Position numbers and translations under genes: made by a program. Shown in pieces: positions 26,019-35,445 of a DNA stretch of 64,000 nt (position 1 is the stretch's first letter; every line of letters begins with the position of its first letter). Below the pieces are notes generated by a model. It was given only the letters and a program-made list of their open reading frames with translations. It searched no databases and was not told where the DNA came from. Source of the stretch: PFL35 sp041550515 (GTDB lineage: Archaea; Thermoplasmatota; E2; DHVEG-1); the NCBI GenBank assembly GCA_041550515.1, contig JBFEOQ010000004.1, positions 7,776 through 71,775 of the forward strand. Reading direction: 5' to 3'.

Positions 26019-27041
26019 ATGGATAAATTAGTTTTATCAAAGGATGATCTTCAAAAATTTATTGATGAATTGTTAAAGAAAGATACAATTTATGCACCTG
26101 TTGAAGATAATGGAACGGTTATATTTAATCAAATCAAGAAATCAAATGAACCAAATTTCAATTATCAAAACTCTAAATTCCCACCTAAAGCATTAATTTT
26201 TAACCAGACTGAAACTTTATTTAAATTTAAACCAGGCCCAAAGGGCGATATTGAACCAATTAAAATTGATGAGAAAAAAATTATTTTTGGATTAAGACCA
26301 TGTGATGCAAAAAGCCTTGCAATTCTTGATCATGCTTTTACTGGCGACTATAAGGATCCTTATTTCTTAAAAAGACGAGATAATTCAATCCTTATTGGCC
26401 TTGCTTGCATAAAACCTGGTGTAAATTGTTTTTGTACCTCTCTTGATGATAGCCCAGCATCTTCAAAATATGTTGATATATTATTTACAGATATCGGTGA
26501 TAAATACTATGTCGAAGTTATAACTGATAAAGGTAAACAAATTATAAAAAATGTAAGTAAATTCTTCAAACCTGCTAAAGAAAAAGATACTAAAAATAAA
26601 AAAGAAATAGAGAAACGATCTATTAATTCAATTAAAAGAAGTCAAAAAACTGAGAAAATCGTTGAAAAATTAGATAAAATATTTGAAAACAAATTTTGGA
26701 AGGAAGTTGCAGATAGATGTATTGGATGTGGAACTTGTACTTATTTATGTCCGACTTGTCATTGTTTTGATATCCAGGATGAATCAACGCTTACAAAAGG
26801 AGCACGTATTCGTGTTTGGGATACATGTATGAATCCAGAATATACTGTGCATGCATCAGGTTATAATCCACGACCTGCAAGAACAAATCGTGTTAGAAAC
26901 CGAGTTTATCATAAATACAACTACTACCCAAAAAATTTTGATATAATTGCATGTGTTGGATGCGGTCGTTGTATTGATTTATGCCCTGTAAATATCGATA
27001 TAATTGATGTTGTTACTCGTGCGGGGGAGGTGAAACCATGA
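26019..27041 (+). CDS. Flx-type iron-sulfur protein (AsrA/sulfhydrogenase beta-like)
   Basis: A 340-residue protein related to AsrA and the beta subunit of sulfhydrogenase, also seen as FlxB. It reads LVLSKDDLQKFIDELLKK, then IIFGLRPCDAKSLAILD near residue 90, and ends with two cluster motifs CIGCGTCTYLCPTCHC and CVGCGRCIDLCPVN. It passes electrons between a flavin subunit (next gene) and the rest of the complex. GTGAGGTGAAAAAAG precedes the ATG. A lysine-rich linker near residues 185-215 is a loop-like insertion. Overlaps the next gene by four bases. Confidence 0.8.
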   Translation: MDKLVLSKDDLQKFIDELLKKDTIYAPVEDNGTVIFNQIKKSNEPNFNYQNSKFPPKALIFNQTETLFKFKPGPKGDIEPIKIDEKKIIFGLRPCDAKSLAILDHAFTGDYKDPYFLKRRDNSILIGLACIKPGVNCFCTSLDDSPASSKYVDILFTDIGDKYYVEVITDKGKQIIKNVSKFFKPAKEKDTKNKKEIEKRSINSIKRSQKTEKIVEKLDKIFENKFWKEVADRCIGCGTCTYLCPTCHCFDIQDESTLTKGARIRVWDTCMNPEYTVHASGYNPRPARTNRVRNRVYHKYNYYPKNFDIIACVGCGRCIDLCPVNIDIIDVVTRAGEVKP

Positions 27042-27877
27042 AGGAAAATCCTTATGAACCTTGGCTTGCAACTGTCGAAGAAATAAGAAAGGAAGCCGGT
27101 GGTCAAAGGCCAATAAAAACGTTTAAACTGAAATTCAAAGATAAAAAAATTCAAGAAAATTTCTCATATGTTCCTGGACAATGTGCAATGGTTAGTCTAC
27201 TTGGTATGGGAGAATGTTTCTTTGCAATATCTTCTTCTCCAACTAAAAAAGATTTTATTGAAGTAAGTGTAATGAAACTCGGTAAGGTAACCACTGCATT
27301 GCATGAATTAGAACCTGGTGATACAGTAGGTGTTAGAGGTCCTTATGGTAATTACTTTGATGTCAATGGTTGGAAAGGTAAGAACCTTATTTTTATAGGA
27401 GGTGGTATAGGTCAAGCACCTCTTAGGTCTCTTATCCAATACGTTGTCGATAAGAGAAAAGACTATGGTAAACTTGATATAATTTACGGTGCTCGTACAT
27501 CAAAAGATATCAGTTACAAAAAAGAATTTGAAGAACTTGAGAAACGCAAAGATGTAAATGTTCATCTTTCAATTGATGTAAAAGAGAACGGTTGGAAAAA
27601 GTTTGTTGGATTCGTACCAGATAATCTATTAAAAGTTAAACCATCACCAAAGAATTCTATTGCAATCACCTGTGGTCCACCAATTATGATTAAGTTTGTA
27701 ATTCAAAATTTAGAGAAGTTAGGTTTTACCGAAGATCAAATTTTTACAACTCTTGAAATGAGAATGAAATGTGGAATTGGAAAATGTGGTAGATGTAATA
27801 TTGGGAATCTTTATGTATGTAAAGATGGCCCAGTGTTTTCATACAAACAATTGAAAAATATTTATGGAGAAAGATAG
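27038..27877 (+). CDS. FAD/NAD(P)-binding oxidoreductase subunit (FlxA/AsrB-like)
   Basis: The 279-residue protein has a ferredoxin reductase fold: FAD domain with CFFAISSSPT, NAD(P) domain starting LIFIGGGIGQAPLRSL, and a C-terminal [2Fe-2S] motif CGIGKCGRCNIG with a fourth cysteine in YVCKDG, as in PyrK, AsrB and sulfhydrogenase gamma. It should oxidise or reduce NAD(P)H and pass electrons to the two preceding iron-sulfur proteins. With MvhD copy 2 it makes a Flx-like module feeding HdrA. GGGGAGGTGAAACC precedes the ATG. Pyridine nucleotide preference cannot be read safely. Confidence 0.85.
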   Translation: MKENPYEPWLATVEEIRKEAGGQRPIKTFKLKFKDKKIQENFSYVPGQCAMVSLLGMGECFFAISSSPTKKDFIEVSVMKLGKVTTALHELEPGDTVGVRGPYGNYFDVNGWKGKNLIFIGGGIGQAPLRSLIQYVVDKRKDYGKLDIIYGARTSKDISYKKEFEELEKRKDVNVHLSIDVKENGWKKFVGFVPDNLLKVKPSPKNSIAITCGPPIMIKFVIQNLEKLGFTEDQIFTTLEMRMKCGIGKCGRCNIGNLYVCKDGPVFSYKQLKNIYGER

Positions 27878-27886
27878 GTGATACCT

Positions 27887-29830
27887 ATGAAAATAGGAGT
27901 TTATGTTTGTCAATGTGGAATTAACATTGCGCATACAGTAGACACTGAACGGGTTGTAGATCTTGTAAAGAATCTGCCAAATGTTGAAATTGCTCGTGAC
28001 TATAAGTATATGTGCTCTGATCCTGGTCAAGAGCTAATAAAAAAGGATATCAATGAGATCAATCTTGATCGAGTTGTTGTTGCAAGTTGTTCTCCACGTA
28101 TGCATGAGCCGACATTTCGAAAAGTTCTTGAAGAATCAGGAATGAATCCATATTTTTTTGAAATGGTAAATTTAAGAGAGCAATGCTCATGGGTACATGA
28201 AGATAAAGAACAAGCTACTCTTAAATCAGTTGACCTTATTTCTGGAGCTGTTACACGTGCAACATTTTTGGAACCTCTCGAGAAGAAAAAAGTAAGTGTC
28301 ATTCCAAAGGCACTTGTAATAGGTGGAGGTATTGCAGGTATTCAAGCAGCTTTGGGGATTGCAGATAAAGGTTTCAAGACATATCTAGTTGAGCGTAGCC
28401 CTAGTATTGGTGGTCGTATGGCTCAACTTGATAAAACATTTCCCACTCTTGATTGCTCTGCCTGTATTCTAACTCCTAAAATGGTTGATGTTGCTCGTCA
28501 TCCAAATATTGAACTTATGACCTATTCTGAAATAGAGAGTGTTGATGGATATATTGGTAATTTTAAAGTAAAAATAAAGAAGAAACCTAGATACATTGAC
28601 ATAGAAAAATGTGTGGGTTGCGGTAATTGTGCTGAAGCTTGTAGACTTCATGCTAGAATTCAAAATGAATTTGATATGAATCTGAGTAAACGTAGTGCAA
28701 TTTATGTTCCATTTCCGCAGGCGGTACCCCTAAAATATACGATTGATCCTGATAAGTGCATTACTTTAAAAACTGGTAAATGTGGCGATCATGCTTTATG
28801 TATCGAAGCCTGTGATAGAGATGCAATTAATTTTGATCAAAAAGAAGAAATTATAGAAATCGAAGTTGGAACAATTGTTGTAGCAACTGGTTTTGATTTA
28901 TTTGATGCCAAAGAAAAACCAGAGTATGGTTATGGCAAGTATGAGAATGTGATTACTGGTTTAGAATTTGAAAGACTTGTTTCTGCATCAGGACCTACAA
29001 GTGGACACGTTGAAATTAATGGTAAAGAACCTAAAAATGTTGTTTTCATCCAATGTGTTGGATCACGTGATAAAAAAACTAACGAATATTGCTCTCGTGT
29101 TTGTTGTATGTACACAGCAAAACAGGCACATATGATTAAAGAAAAATTACCTAATGCAAATTTAATAATTTACTATACGGATGTTAGAGCTTTTGGTAAA
29201 GGTTTTGAAGAGTTTTATAACAGAGTACAAGGTGAAGGTATCATTTATAGACGTAGAGAGCTTGATGATTTAATTCAAATTAATAAGAAAGGGGATAAAA
29301 CTATTATAAAAGCTGAAGGTCATCCTGATATCGAAGCTGATCTTGTTATTCTTGCAACAGGTATTATCCCACGTAAAGATTCAAAGGACTTCGCTAGAAT
29401 TTTAAATATTAATCAAAGTGCTGATGGATTCTTTTTAGAGGCTCATCCAAAACTTAGACCAGTTGACACATTTACTGAAGGTATTTTCCTTGCAGGTTGT
29501 TGTCAGAGTCCTAAAGATATACCTGATGCTGTTGCTCAAGCGAGTGGGGCAGCGATTAGAGCATCTGAACCACTTGCAGCAGGAGAGGTTGAAGTAGAAG
29601 CGATTTCATCATATATCGATGAAGAATTATGTAGTGGTTGTAGAATTTGTGAAGATCTTTGTGCATACAATGCCTTGGAGTTTGATCTGAAAGAAAAAGT
29701 GATGCGAGTAAATGATGTTATGTGTAAAGGTTGTGGAAGTTGTGCATCAGCTTGTCCAACTGGTGCTATTTCGATGAGACATTTCAATCTGAAACAAATA
29801 CTCGCACAAATAGGAGGATTGACAAAATGA
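27887..29830 (+). CDS. HdrA-like electron-bifurcating flavoprotein, single length
   Basis: A 647-residue HdrA. The N-terminal module reads IGVYVCQCGINIAHTV, then ALVIGGGIAGIQAALGIADK (FAD, near 137) and TFPTLDCSACILTPKMV, the full HdrA cysteine segment. Ferredoxin motifs follow: CVGCGNCAEACRLH (lacking the usual CP), a modified CGDHALCIEACDRD, and C-terminal CSGCRICEDLCAYNA and CKGCGSCASACPTGA. Start chosen at ATG 27887 because AGGTGA lies just upstream; an alternative GTG at 27878 sits in that site. It follows the Flx module, so it is probably the flavoprotein of the NAD(P)H-linked branch. Long blocks are nearly identical in DNA to the next gene. Confidence 0.9.
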   Translation: MKIGVYVCQCGINIAHTVDTERVVDLVKNLPNVEIARDYKYMCSDPGQELIKKDINEINLDRVVVASCSPRMHEPTFRKVLEESGMNPYFFEMVNLREQCSWVHEDKEQATLKSVDLISGAVTRATFLEPLEKKKVSVIPKALVIGGGIAGIQAALGIADKGFKTYLVERSPSIGGRMAQLDKTFPTLDCSACILTPKMVDVARHPNIELMTYSEIESVDGYIGNFKVKIKKKPRYIDIEKCVGCGNCAEACRLHARIQNEFDMNLSKRSAIYVPFPQAVPLKYTIDPDKCITLKTGKCGDHALCIEACDRDAINFDQKEEIIEIEVGTIVVATGFDLFDAKEKPEYGYGKYENVITGLEFERLVSASGPTSGHVEINGKEPKNVVFIQCVGSRDKKTNEYCSRVCCMYTAKQAHMIKEKLPNANLIIYYTDVRAFGKGFEEFYNRVQGEGIIYRRRELDDLIQINKKGDKTIIKAEGHPDIEADLVILATGIIPRKDSKDFARILNINQSADGFFLEAHPKLRPVDTFTEGIFLAGCCQSPKDIPDAVAQASGAAIRASEPLAAGEVEVEAISSYIDEELCSGCRICEDLCAYNALEFDLKEKVMRVNDVMCKGCGSCASACPTGAISMRHFNLKQILAQIGGLTK

Positions 29831-32800
29831 AGGTAGGTGTTTATGTCTGTGAGTGTGGAATTAATATTGCATCTACTGTTGACGTTAAAAAAGTTGCAGA
29901 ACGTGCAAAATCTCTTCCAAATGTTGCAGTTAGCCGTTTTTATAAGTATATGTGCTCTGATCCTGGACAGGAGCTTATAAAAAAGGATATCAATGAGATG
30001 AATCTTGATCGAGTTGTTGTTGCAAGTTGTTCTCCACGTATGCATGAGCCGACATTTCGAAAAGTTCTTGAAGAATCAGGAATGAATCCATATTGCCTTG
30101 AAATGATAAACATTAGAGAACAGTGTTCATGGGTTCATAAAGACCGAGAGATGGCTACTGAAAAAGCATTTGATCTTGTAAAAAGTGCTGTTCTTCATGC
30201 ATCTCTTTTAAAACCATTAGATAAGAAAGCTGTTGATGTCACTCCTGCAGCTTTAGTTATTGGTGGTGGTATTGCTGGTATACAAACAGCACTTGACATC
30301 GGACAAATGGGTTTTAAAACTTATCTTGTTGAAAAAACCCCTAGTATTGGTGGTCGTATGGCTCAACTTGATAAAACATTTCCCACTCTTGATTGCTCTG
30401 CCTGTATTTTAACTCCTAAAATGGTTGATGTCGCTCGTCATCCAAACGTTGAGCTTCTTACATATTCAGAGATTGTTGGAATCGACGGTTATGTAGGTAA
30501 TTTTAATGTTAAAATTAAAAAGAAACCACGCTACATTGATGTAGATAAATGTACTGGCTGTGGTGAATGTTTCAATGGTTGTCCGGTAGAATTGCCGAAT
30601 GAGTTTGATATGGATAAGGCCATAAGACATGCTATATATACGCCATTTCCACAAGCAGTCCCACTTAAGGCAACTATTGATAAACGTGGTATACATCCTT
30701 GTAGAGATGCCTGTCCAGCAGGAGTTGGAGCACCTGGTTATGTTACTCTTATTGGACGAGGTAAATTCTATGAGGCACTTCGAGTAATTAAAGAACGTTT
30801 GCCGTTTCCTTCTGTTTGTGGAAGAGTATGCCATAGACCATGTGAGAAAACTTGTACACGTAAAGATATTGATGAGCCTCTTGGGATAGCTCACCTAAAA
30901 AGATTTGTTGGTGATTTAGAACTTAATATACCAGCTATGGAAGTTCCTCCAATTGAAACTAAAGCAGAAAGTGTTGCGATTATTGGTGGTGGACCTGCAG
31001 GTCTTACTGCTGCTCATGACCTTGCATTAAAAGGATATCACGCAACAGTTTTTGAAGCAGCACCAGTACTTGGCGGTATGATGAGATGGGGTATTCCTGC
31101 TTTTCGTTTACCTAAAGAAATCATTGAACGTGAGATATCTGATATTCTAGCTCTTGGTGTAAGAGTTCAACTTAACACAAAGCTTGGGAGAGATTTCACT
31201 ATTCCGGATTTATTTAAACGTGGTCATAAAGCTATTTTCCTTGCTGTTGGAGCACAACTTGGTAAAAAAATGACTATTCCCGGTGAGGAATTAAATGGTG
31301 TATTTCAAGCAATTGACTTTTTAAAGGAATTAAATCTTGGAAAGATAATCTCAACACCAATTGCAGAAATTGATGATGATCTTTGTATCGGGTGTGGAAA
31401 ATGCGCAGAAGTATGTTACTATGGAATAATTCATTTAATACCAGATGAACTTGATCCTAACAAGAAATATCCCACAATTCATAAGAAATACTTATGTAAA
31501 GGTTGTGGTAAATGCGCCTTTGTTTGTCCATCAAAAGCAATTAAATTAAGTGGGTTCAAAAATATTGCTCCAAAAATTGGAAAGAAAGTAATGGTTATAG
31601 GTGGAGGAAACGCTGCACTTGACACTGCAAGATCTGCATTACGTTTAGGCGCAGATGATGTTGCTATTTTATATCGCCGATCACGTGAAGAAATGCCTGC
31701 AGAACCTGATTGGGAGATTGATGAAACTCAAGCTGAAGGCGTACGACTTGTTTATCTTATTGCTCCAACAAAAATCGTAAGTGATGATAAAGGAAATGTT
31801 AAAGGAATTGAATGCATCAGAATGGAGTTGTTAGATGAGCTTGATAATAGTGGTAGACGAAAAATAAAATCAATTCCTAAATCTGAGTTTATTATCAATT
31901 GTGATAGTGTAATTCTTGCTATTGGCCAAGAGGTAGACACAGATATATTATCAAAGGATGTAAAATTAGAAGTGACACCCTGGAGTTCAAAGAGAGTTGA
32001 TCCTCTTTCATTTCCGAAAAATGGGTTTGATGATATAGAATTAACTCCTTGGAGTACAATTCACGCTGATTCATTGACATTGGAAACCAATATTAAAGGT
32101 GTTTTTTCAGGTGGTGATGCAGTATGGGGTGCTGGAACCATAATAGAAGCTATTAGTGCTGGAAAAGAAGCCGCAGAATCAATTGATAGATATCTATCTG
32201 GTAAAGATCTGAGAGAAGGTCGTGAAGAGAAACCCGAAATTGCAGAACCATCTATAGAGGGTGTAAAAAAGAAAGTAAAAATTCCTATGAAATATATAGA
32301 TCTTAAAGATAGAAAAAACAATTTCAAAGAAGTTGAATTAGGTTATTCTGAAGAAGAAGCAATTGAAGAGGCTAGACGTTGTTTAGATTGTGGTGGTTGC
32401 TCTGAATGTTTTGAATGTGTTCAGACCTGTGAAGCTGGTGCAATTGATCATAATGCAAAACCTGAGATAATTGATGTAAAAGTTGGAGCTATTGTTGTTG
32501 CAACAGGTTTTGATCTTTTTGATCCACTAGCAAAACCAGAATATGGATATGGTAAATACAAGAATGTGATTACTGGTTTAGAATTTGAAAGACTTGTTTC
32601 TGCATCAGGACCTACAAGTGGACATATTGAGATTAAAGGTAAAGAACCTAAAAATGTTGTTTTCATCCAATGTGTTGGATCACGTGATAAAAAAACTAAC
32701 GAATATTGTTCTCGTGTTTGTTGTATGTATACTGCTAAACAAGCTCATCTTGTTAAAGAGAAAATACCTGATTCAAATCTAGTTTTGTATTATACTGATA

Positions 32801-33465
32801 TGAGAGCTTTTGGTAAAGGTTTTGAAGAGTTTTATAACAGAGTAAAAGGTGAAGGTATTACTTATAGACGTAGAAATCTTGATGATCCAATTGAAGTAAA
32901 GATGATAGATGGAAAGACTATAGTTAAAGCTAAAGGTCATCCTGATGTGCAAGCTGATCTTGTTATTCTTGCAACAGGTATTATCCCACGTAAAGATTCA
33001 AAAGATTTAGCAAGATTACTGAATATTAATCAAAGTTCAGATGGTTTTCTTTTAGAGGCTCATCCAAAGCTTAAACCAGTTGATACATTTACCGATGGTA
33101 TTTTCCTTGCAGGTTGTTGTCAAAGTCCAAAGGATGTACCAGATACTGTTGCACAAGCCAGTGGTGCTGCATCTAGAGCATGTGATATTATTTCTAAAAA
33201 ACAGTTATTAATTGAAGCAACGATTGCAAATGTTAATGAGGATTTATGCCGTGGCTGCGGCATTTGTGTTGAGTCATGTCCATATAAAGCAATTGAATTA
33301 AAAGAAGTTGATCGCAATGGACATAAGATACTTATAGTTACTGTAAATGAAGCTTTATGTAAAGGATGTGGTTCTTGTTCCGCTGCATGTTTGAATAGTG
33401 CAATTGGTCATCTAGGTTTTACCGATAGTCAAATCCTTGCTATGATCAAGGCTTTAGGAGAATGA
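29827..33465 (+). CDS. HdrA with inserted NfnB/GltD-like NAD(P)H domain
   Basis: A 1212-residue fusion. Residues 1-280 are HdrA (YVCECGINIAS, FAD at about 142, DCSACILTPKMV at 189-200, CTGCGECFNGCPVE at 242-253). From about 286 to 855 a GltD/NfnB-like block is inserted: CRDACPAGVGAPGYVTLIG, VCGRVCHRPCEKTC, FAD fold VAIIGGGPAGLTAAHDLA, NAD(P) fold VMVIGGGNAALDTARSAL, and SGGDAVWGAGTI. Inside that block sit two ferredoxin motifs (CIGCGKCAEVC at 520, CKGCGKCAFVC at 557). HdrA resumes at about 880 and ends with CRGCGICVESCPYKA and CKGCGSCSAACLNSA. It probably adds NAD(P)H exchange to an HdrA bifurcation unit. The ATG overlaps the preceding stop and follows AGGAGG. Confidence 0.88.
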   Translation: MKVGVYVCECGINIASTVDVKKVAERAKSLPNVAVSRFYKYMCSDPGQELIKKDINEMNLDRVVVASCSPRMHEPTFRKVLEESGMNPYCLEMINIREQCSWVHKDREMATEKAFDLVKSAVLHASLLKPLDKKAVDVTPAALVIGGGIAGIQTALDIGQMGFKTYLVEKTPSIGGRMAQLDKTFPTLDCSACILTPKMVDVARHPNVELLTYSEIVGIDGYVGNFNVKIKKKPRYIDVDKCTGCGECFNGCPVELPNEFDMDKAIRHAIYTPFPQAVPLKATIDKRGIHPCRDACPAGVGAPGYVTLIGRGKFYEALRVIKERLPFPSVCGRVCHRPCEKTCTRKDIDEPLGIAHLKRFVGDLELNIPAMEVPPIETKAESVAIIGGGPAGLTAAHDLALKGYHATVFEAAPVLGGMMRWGIPAFRLPKEIIEREISDILALGVRVQLNTKLGRDFTIPDLFKRGHKAIFLAVGAQLGKKMTIPGEELNGVFQAIDFLKELNLGKIISTPIAEIDDDLCIGCGKCAEVCYYGIIHLIPDELDPNKKYPTIHKKYLCKGCGKCAFVCPSKAIKLSGFKNIAPKIGKKVMVIGGGNAALDTARSALRLGADDVAILYRRSREEMPAEPDWEIDETQAEGVRLVYLIAPTKIVSDDKGNVKGIECIRMELLDELDNSGRRKIKSIPKSEFIINCDSVILAIGQEVDTDILSKDVKLEVTPWSSKRVDPLSFPKNGFDDIELTPWSTIHADSLTLETNIKGVFSGGDAVWGAGTIIEAISAGKEAAESIDRYLSGKDLREGREEKPEIAEPSIEGVKKKVKIPMKYIDLKDRKNNFKEVELGYSEEEAIEEARRCLDCGGCSECFECVQTCEAGAIDHNAKPEIIDVKVGAIVVATGFDLFDPLAKPEYGYGKYKNVITGLEFERLVSASGPTSGHIEIKGKEPKNVVFIQCVGSRDKKTNEYCSRVCCMYTAKQAHLVKEKIPDSNLVLYYTDMRAFGKGFEEFYNRVKGEGITYRRRNLDDPIEVKMIDGKTIVKAKGHPDVQADLVILATGIIPRKDSKDLARLLNINQSSDGFLLEAHPKLKPVDTFTDGIFLAGCCQSPKDVPDTVAQASGAASRACDIISKKQLLIEATIANVNEDLCRGCGICVESCPYKAIELKEVDRNGHKILIVTVNEALCKGCGSCSAACLNSAIGHLGFTDSQILAMIKALGE

Positions 33466-33488
33466 AATAAAAAAGGAGGTATTGAAAA

Positions 33489-33968
33489 ATGGGTATTGAT
33501 TTTAATGCAGATGAAGTTTTTGAAATGGCCGAACAAATCGAAAGAAATGGTGCAAAATTCTACAGATCAACAGCTGAAAAAATTAAAGAAACTAATAAAA
33601 AACAACTTTTAGCAAATCTAGCAAAAATGGAGGATGAACATGAAAAAACATTTAGAGTATTAAGATCTGAACTTTCCACTGATGAAAAAATTCAAACAAC
33701 TTTTGATCCTGAAGGAGATTCAGAACGTTATCTACGTGCGCTTGCAGATACTAGGGTTTTTTATGAAAAAGAGGTTATCCCTACATCGTTGGAAGATATT
33801 CTCAAATTTGCTATTACCATCGAAAAGGATTCAATAGTTTTCTACTTAGGTTTAAAAGATATTGTTCCAGTGCATCTTGGTAAACAAAAACTTGATGATA
33901 TTATAAAAGAAGAAATGGGTCATATTCGCCTTCTTAGTAAGGAATTAATCGAACTCAATAAATATTGA
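33489..33968 (+). CDS. Rubrerythrin-like ferritin-fold diiron protein
   Basis: A 159-residue four-helix protein with the diiron ligand pattern of rubrerythrin: E18 in helix one, ExxH at E48-H51 (KMEDEHEKTF), a glutamate near 112 (ITIEKDSIVFY) and ExxH at E142-H145 (EEMGHIRLL). There is no C-terminal rubredoxin domain. Such proteins usually reduce hydrogen peroxide in anaerobes and need an external electron donor; here it is last in the hydrogenase-Hdr-Flx operon, so protection of these oxygen-sensitive enzymes is a reasonable role. AAAAAAGGAGGTATTGAAAA gives a strong ribosome site. Confidence 0.88.
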   Translation: MGIDFNADEVFEMAEQIERNGAKFYRSTAEKIKETNKKQLLANLAKMEDEHEKTFRVLRSELSTDEKIQTTFDPEGDSERYLRALADTRVFYEKEVIPTSLEDILKFAITIEKDSIVFYLGLKDIVPVHLGKQKLDDIIKEEMGHIRLLSKELIELNKY

Positions 33969-34016
33969 TTTAATAGGAAAATTTAGGTAATAATAAAATA
34001 ATATGATGTATGAATT

Positions 34017-35444
34017 ATGTTAAAAGAAATGTTAAAAGATTTGAAAAAGTTGAATGGAGAGAATTTCAAAACAGATACAGCTGTATGTTATTCTTATTCT
34101 TCAGATGCAAGTATTTACCGACATTTACCTGATGCAGTTGTACGTCCAAAGAATACAAAAAATATTGTTGATATTGTTAGACTTGCGAATAAATATAAGA
34201 TACCATTAATCCCTAGAGGTGGAGGTACTGGACTTTGTGGAGGTGCTGTTGCTATAAACGGAGGCATCATTATTGATATGCAGTACATGAATAAAGTAAA
34301 AGAAATTCAACCTGAAAATTTATATTGTATAGTCGAACCAGGTGTTATATATGACGAATTAAATCGCCAATTAAAAAACTATAAATATACATTTCCAGGA
34401 TCTCCAGGTAGTGGAGAAGCAGCAACTATTGGAGGTATGGTTGCAACTAATGCATCAGGTATGCGAGCTGTAAAATATGGTGCTACTCGTGATTATGTTC
34501 TTGGTTTGGAAATTGTCCTTCCTACAGGAGAAATTATGAAATGTGGTACGCATACCTTGAAAAACAGTAGTGGTTATCAAATTGAAAAGTTAATAGTTGG
34601 TTCTGAAGGTACTTTGGGAATAATCACAGAAATTACCTTAAAAATCATTCCATTACCAAAGAGCCAGATAACTGCACTTGTAACATTTGATGAATTGGTA
34701 TCTGCAGGTCAAGCAATCTCAAATATTATTGCATATCCAATTATTCCATCTTCAATGGAGATAATGGATAGTTTGAGTATTGTTGCAGTAAACAAAGGAA
34801 CTGATGCAAAACTTCCAGATGTTGAAGCAATACTTATTATCGAGTGTGATGGACCCATCGAAGAAGTTCGTCGAGAAATGTCTATTGTCGAAAAAATATG
34901 TAGAGAAAGTGGAGCGAGAGATATAACTATATCTGAAAAACCAGAAGTATTTAATAAATGGCATAAAGCACGAAAATCTGTTTTACCTGCATTAGGAAAA
35001 TATCGCCCGGATTTGAAGATTGTTTCTTTAGTCGATGACATGGCAGTTCCAATTTCAAAGATTGCCCAGTTGATTATAGCTATTAAGAAGATAAGTAAAA
35101 ATAACAATATTCTAATCACTACATATGGACATGCAAGTGACGGTAACCTTCATTCAAAAGTCTTACTCGATCCAACCAATAAAGATGATTGGAAACGAGC
35201 TGAAATAACCGTTAAACAAGTATATGATGCTGTTTTGAAATTAGATGGCACAGTTTCTGGTGAACATGGTGTGGGGATATCAAAAGCTCCCTTTATGATA
35301 AAAGAAAGGAAAAATGCTATAGGTACTATGAAAGCAATAAAAAAAGTATTTGATCCAAATAATATTATGAATCCCGGGAAAACGTTTGAATGGGATAAAG
35401 AATATATTATTACAAATCTTCGATATCCTGCAAAGGTGGACTAA
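34017..35444 (+). CDS. FAD-linked D-2-hydroxyacid (lactate/glycolate) dehydrogenase, GlcD-type
   Basis: The 475-residue flavoprotein has the FAD_binding_4 signature VVRPKNTKNIVDIVRLANK with IPLIPRGGGTGLCGGAVAI, then GSPGSGEAATIGGMVATNASG. The C-terminal active-site motifs TYGHASDGNLHSKVL and SGEHGVGISK are intact. It oxidises D-lactate or a similar 2-hydroxyacid. Paired with the CCG protein directly downstream, as in archaeal D-lactate dehydrogenases. ATG 34017 has only a weak ribosome site; an in-frame ATG at 34029 is an alternative. Small gap from the rubrerythrin gene contains a TATA-like stretch, so it may start its own transcript. Substrate choice is inference, supported by the LarA-family gene at 40.9 kb. 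Confidence 0.9.
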   Translation: MLKEMLKDLKKLNGENFKTDTAVCYSYSSDASIYRHLPDAVVRPKNTKNIVDIVRLANKYKIPLIPRGGGTGLCGGAVAINGGIIIDMQYMNKVKEIQPENLYCIVEPGVIYDELNRQLKNYKYTFPGSPGSGEAATIGGMVATNASGMRAVKYGATRDYVLGLEIVLPTGEIMKCGTHTLKNSSGYQIEKLIVGSEGTLGIITEITLKIIPLPKSQITALVTFDELVSAGQAISNIIAYPIIPSSMEIMDSLSIVAVNKGTDAKLPDVEAILIIECDGPIEEVRREMSIVEKICRESGARDITISEKPEVFNKWHKARKSVLPALGKYRPDLKIVSLVDDMAVPISKIAQLIIAIKKISKNNNILITTYGHASDGNLHSKVLLDPTNKDDWKRAEITVKQVYDAVLKLDGTVSGEHGVGISKAPFMIKERKNAIGTMKAIKKVFDPNNIMNPGKTFEWDKEYIITNLRYPAKVD

Positions 35445-35445
35445 C

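Noticed and set aside
16618..33465. Methanogen interpretation from Hdr and Mvh genes
   Set aside because: No mcr, mtr or CoM/CoB genes in the window; Flx-like genes, c-type cytochrome and Ccm fit a non-methanogenic anaerobe better, though the rest of the genome is unseen.
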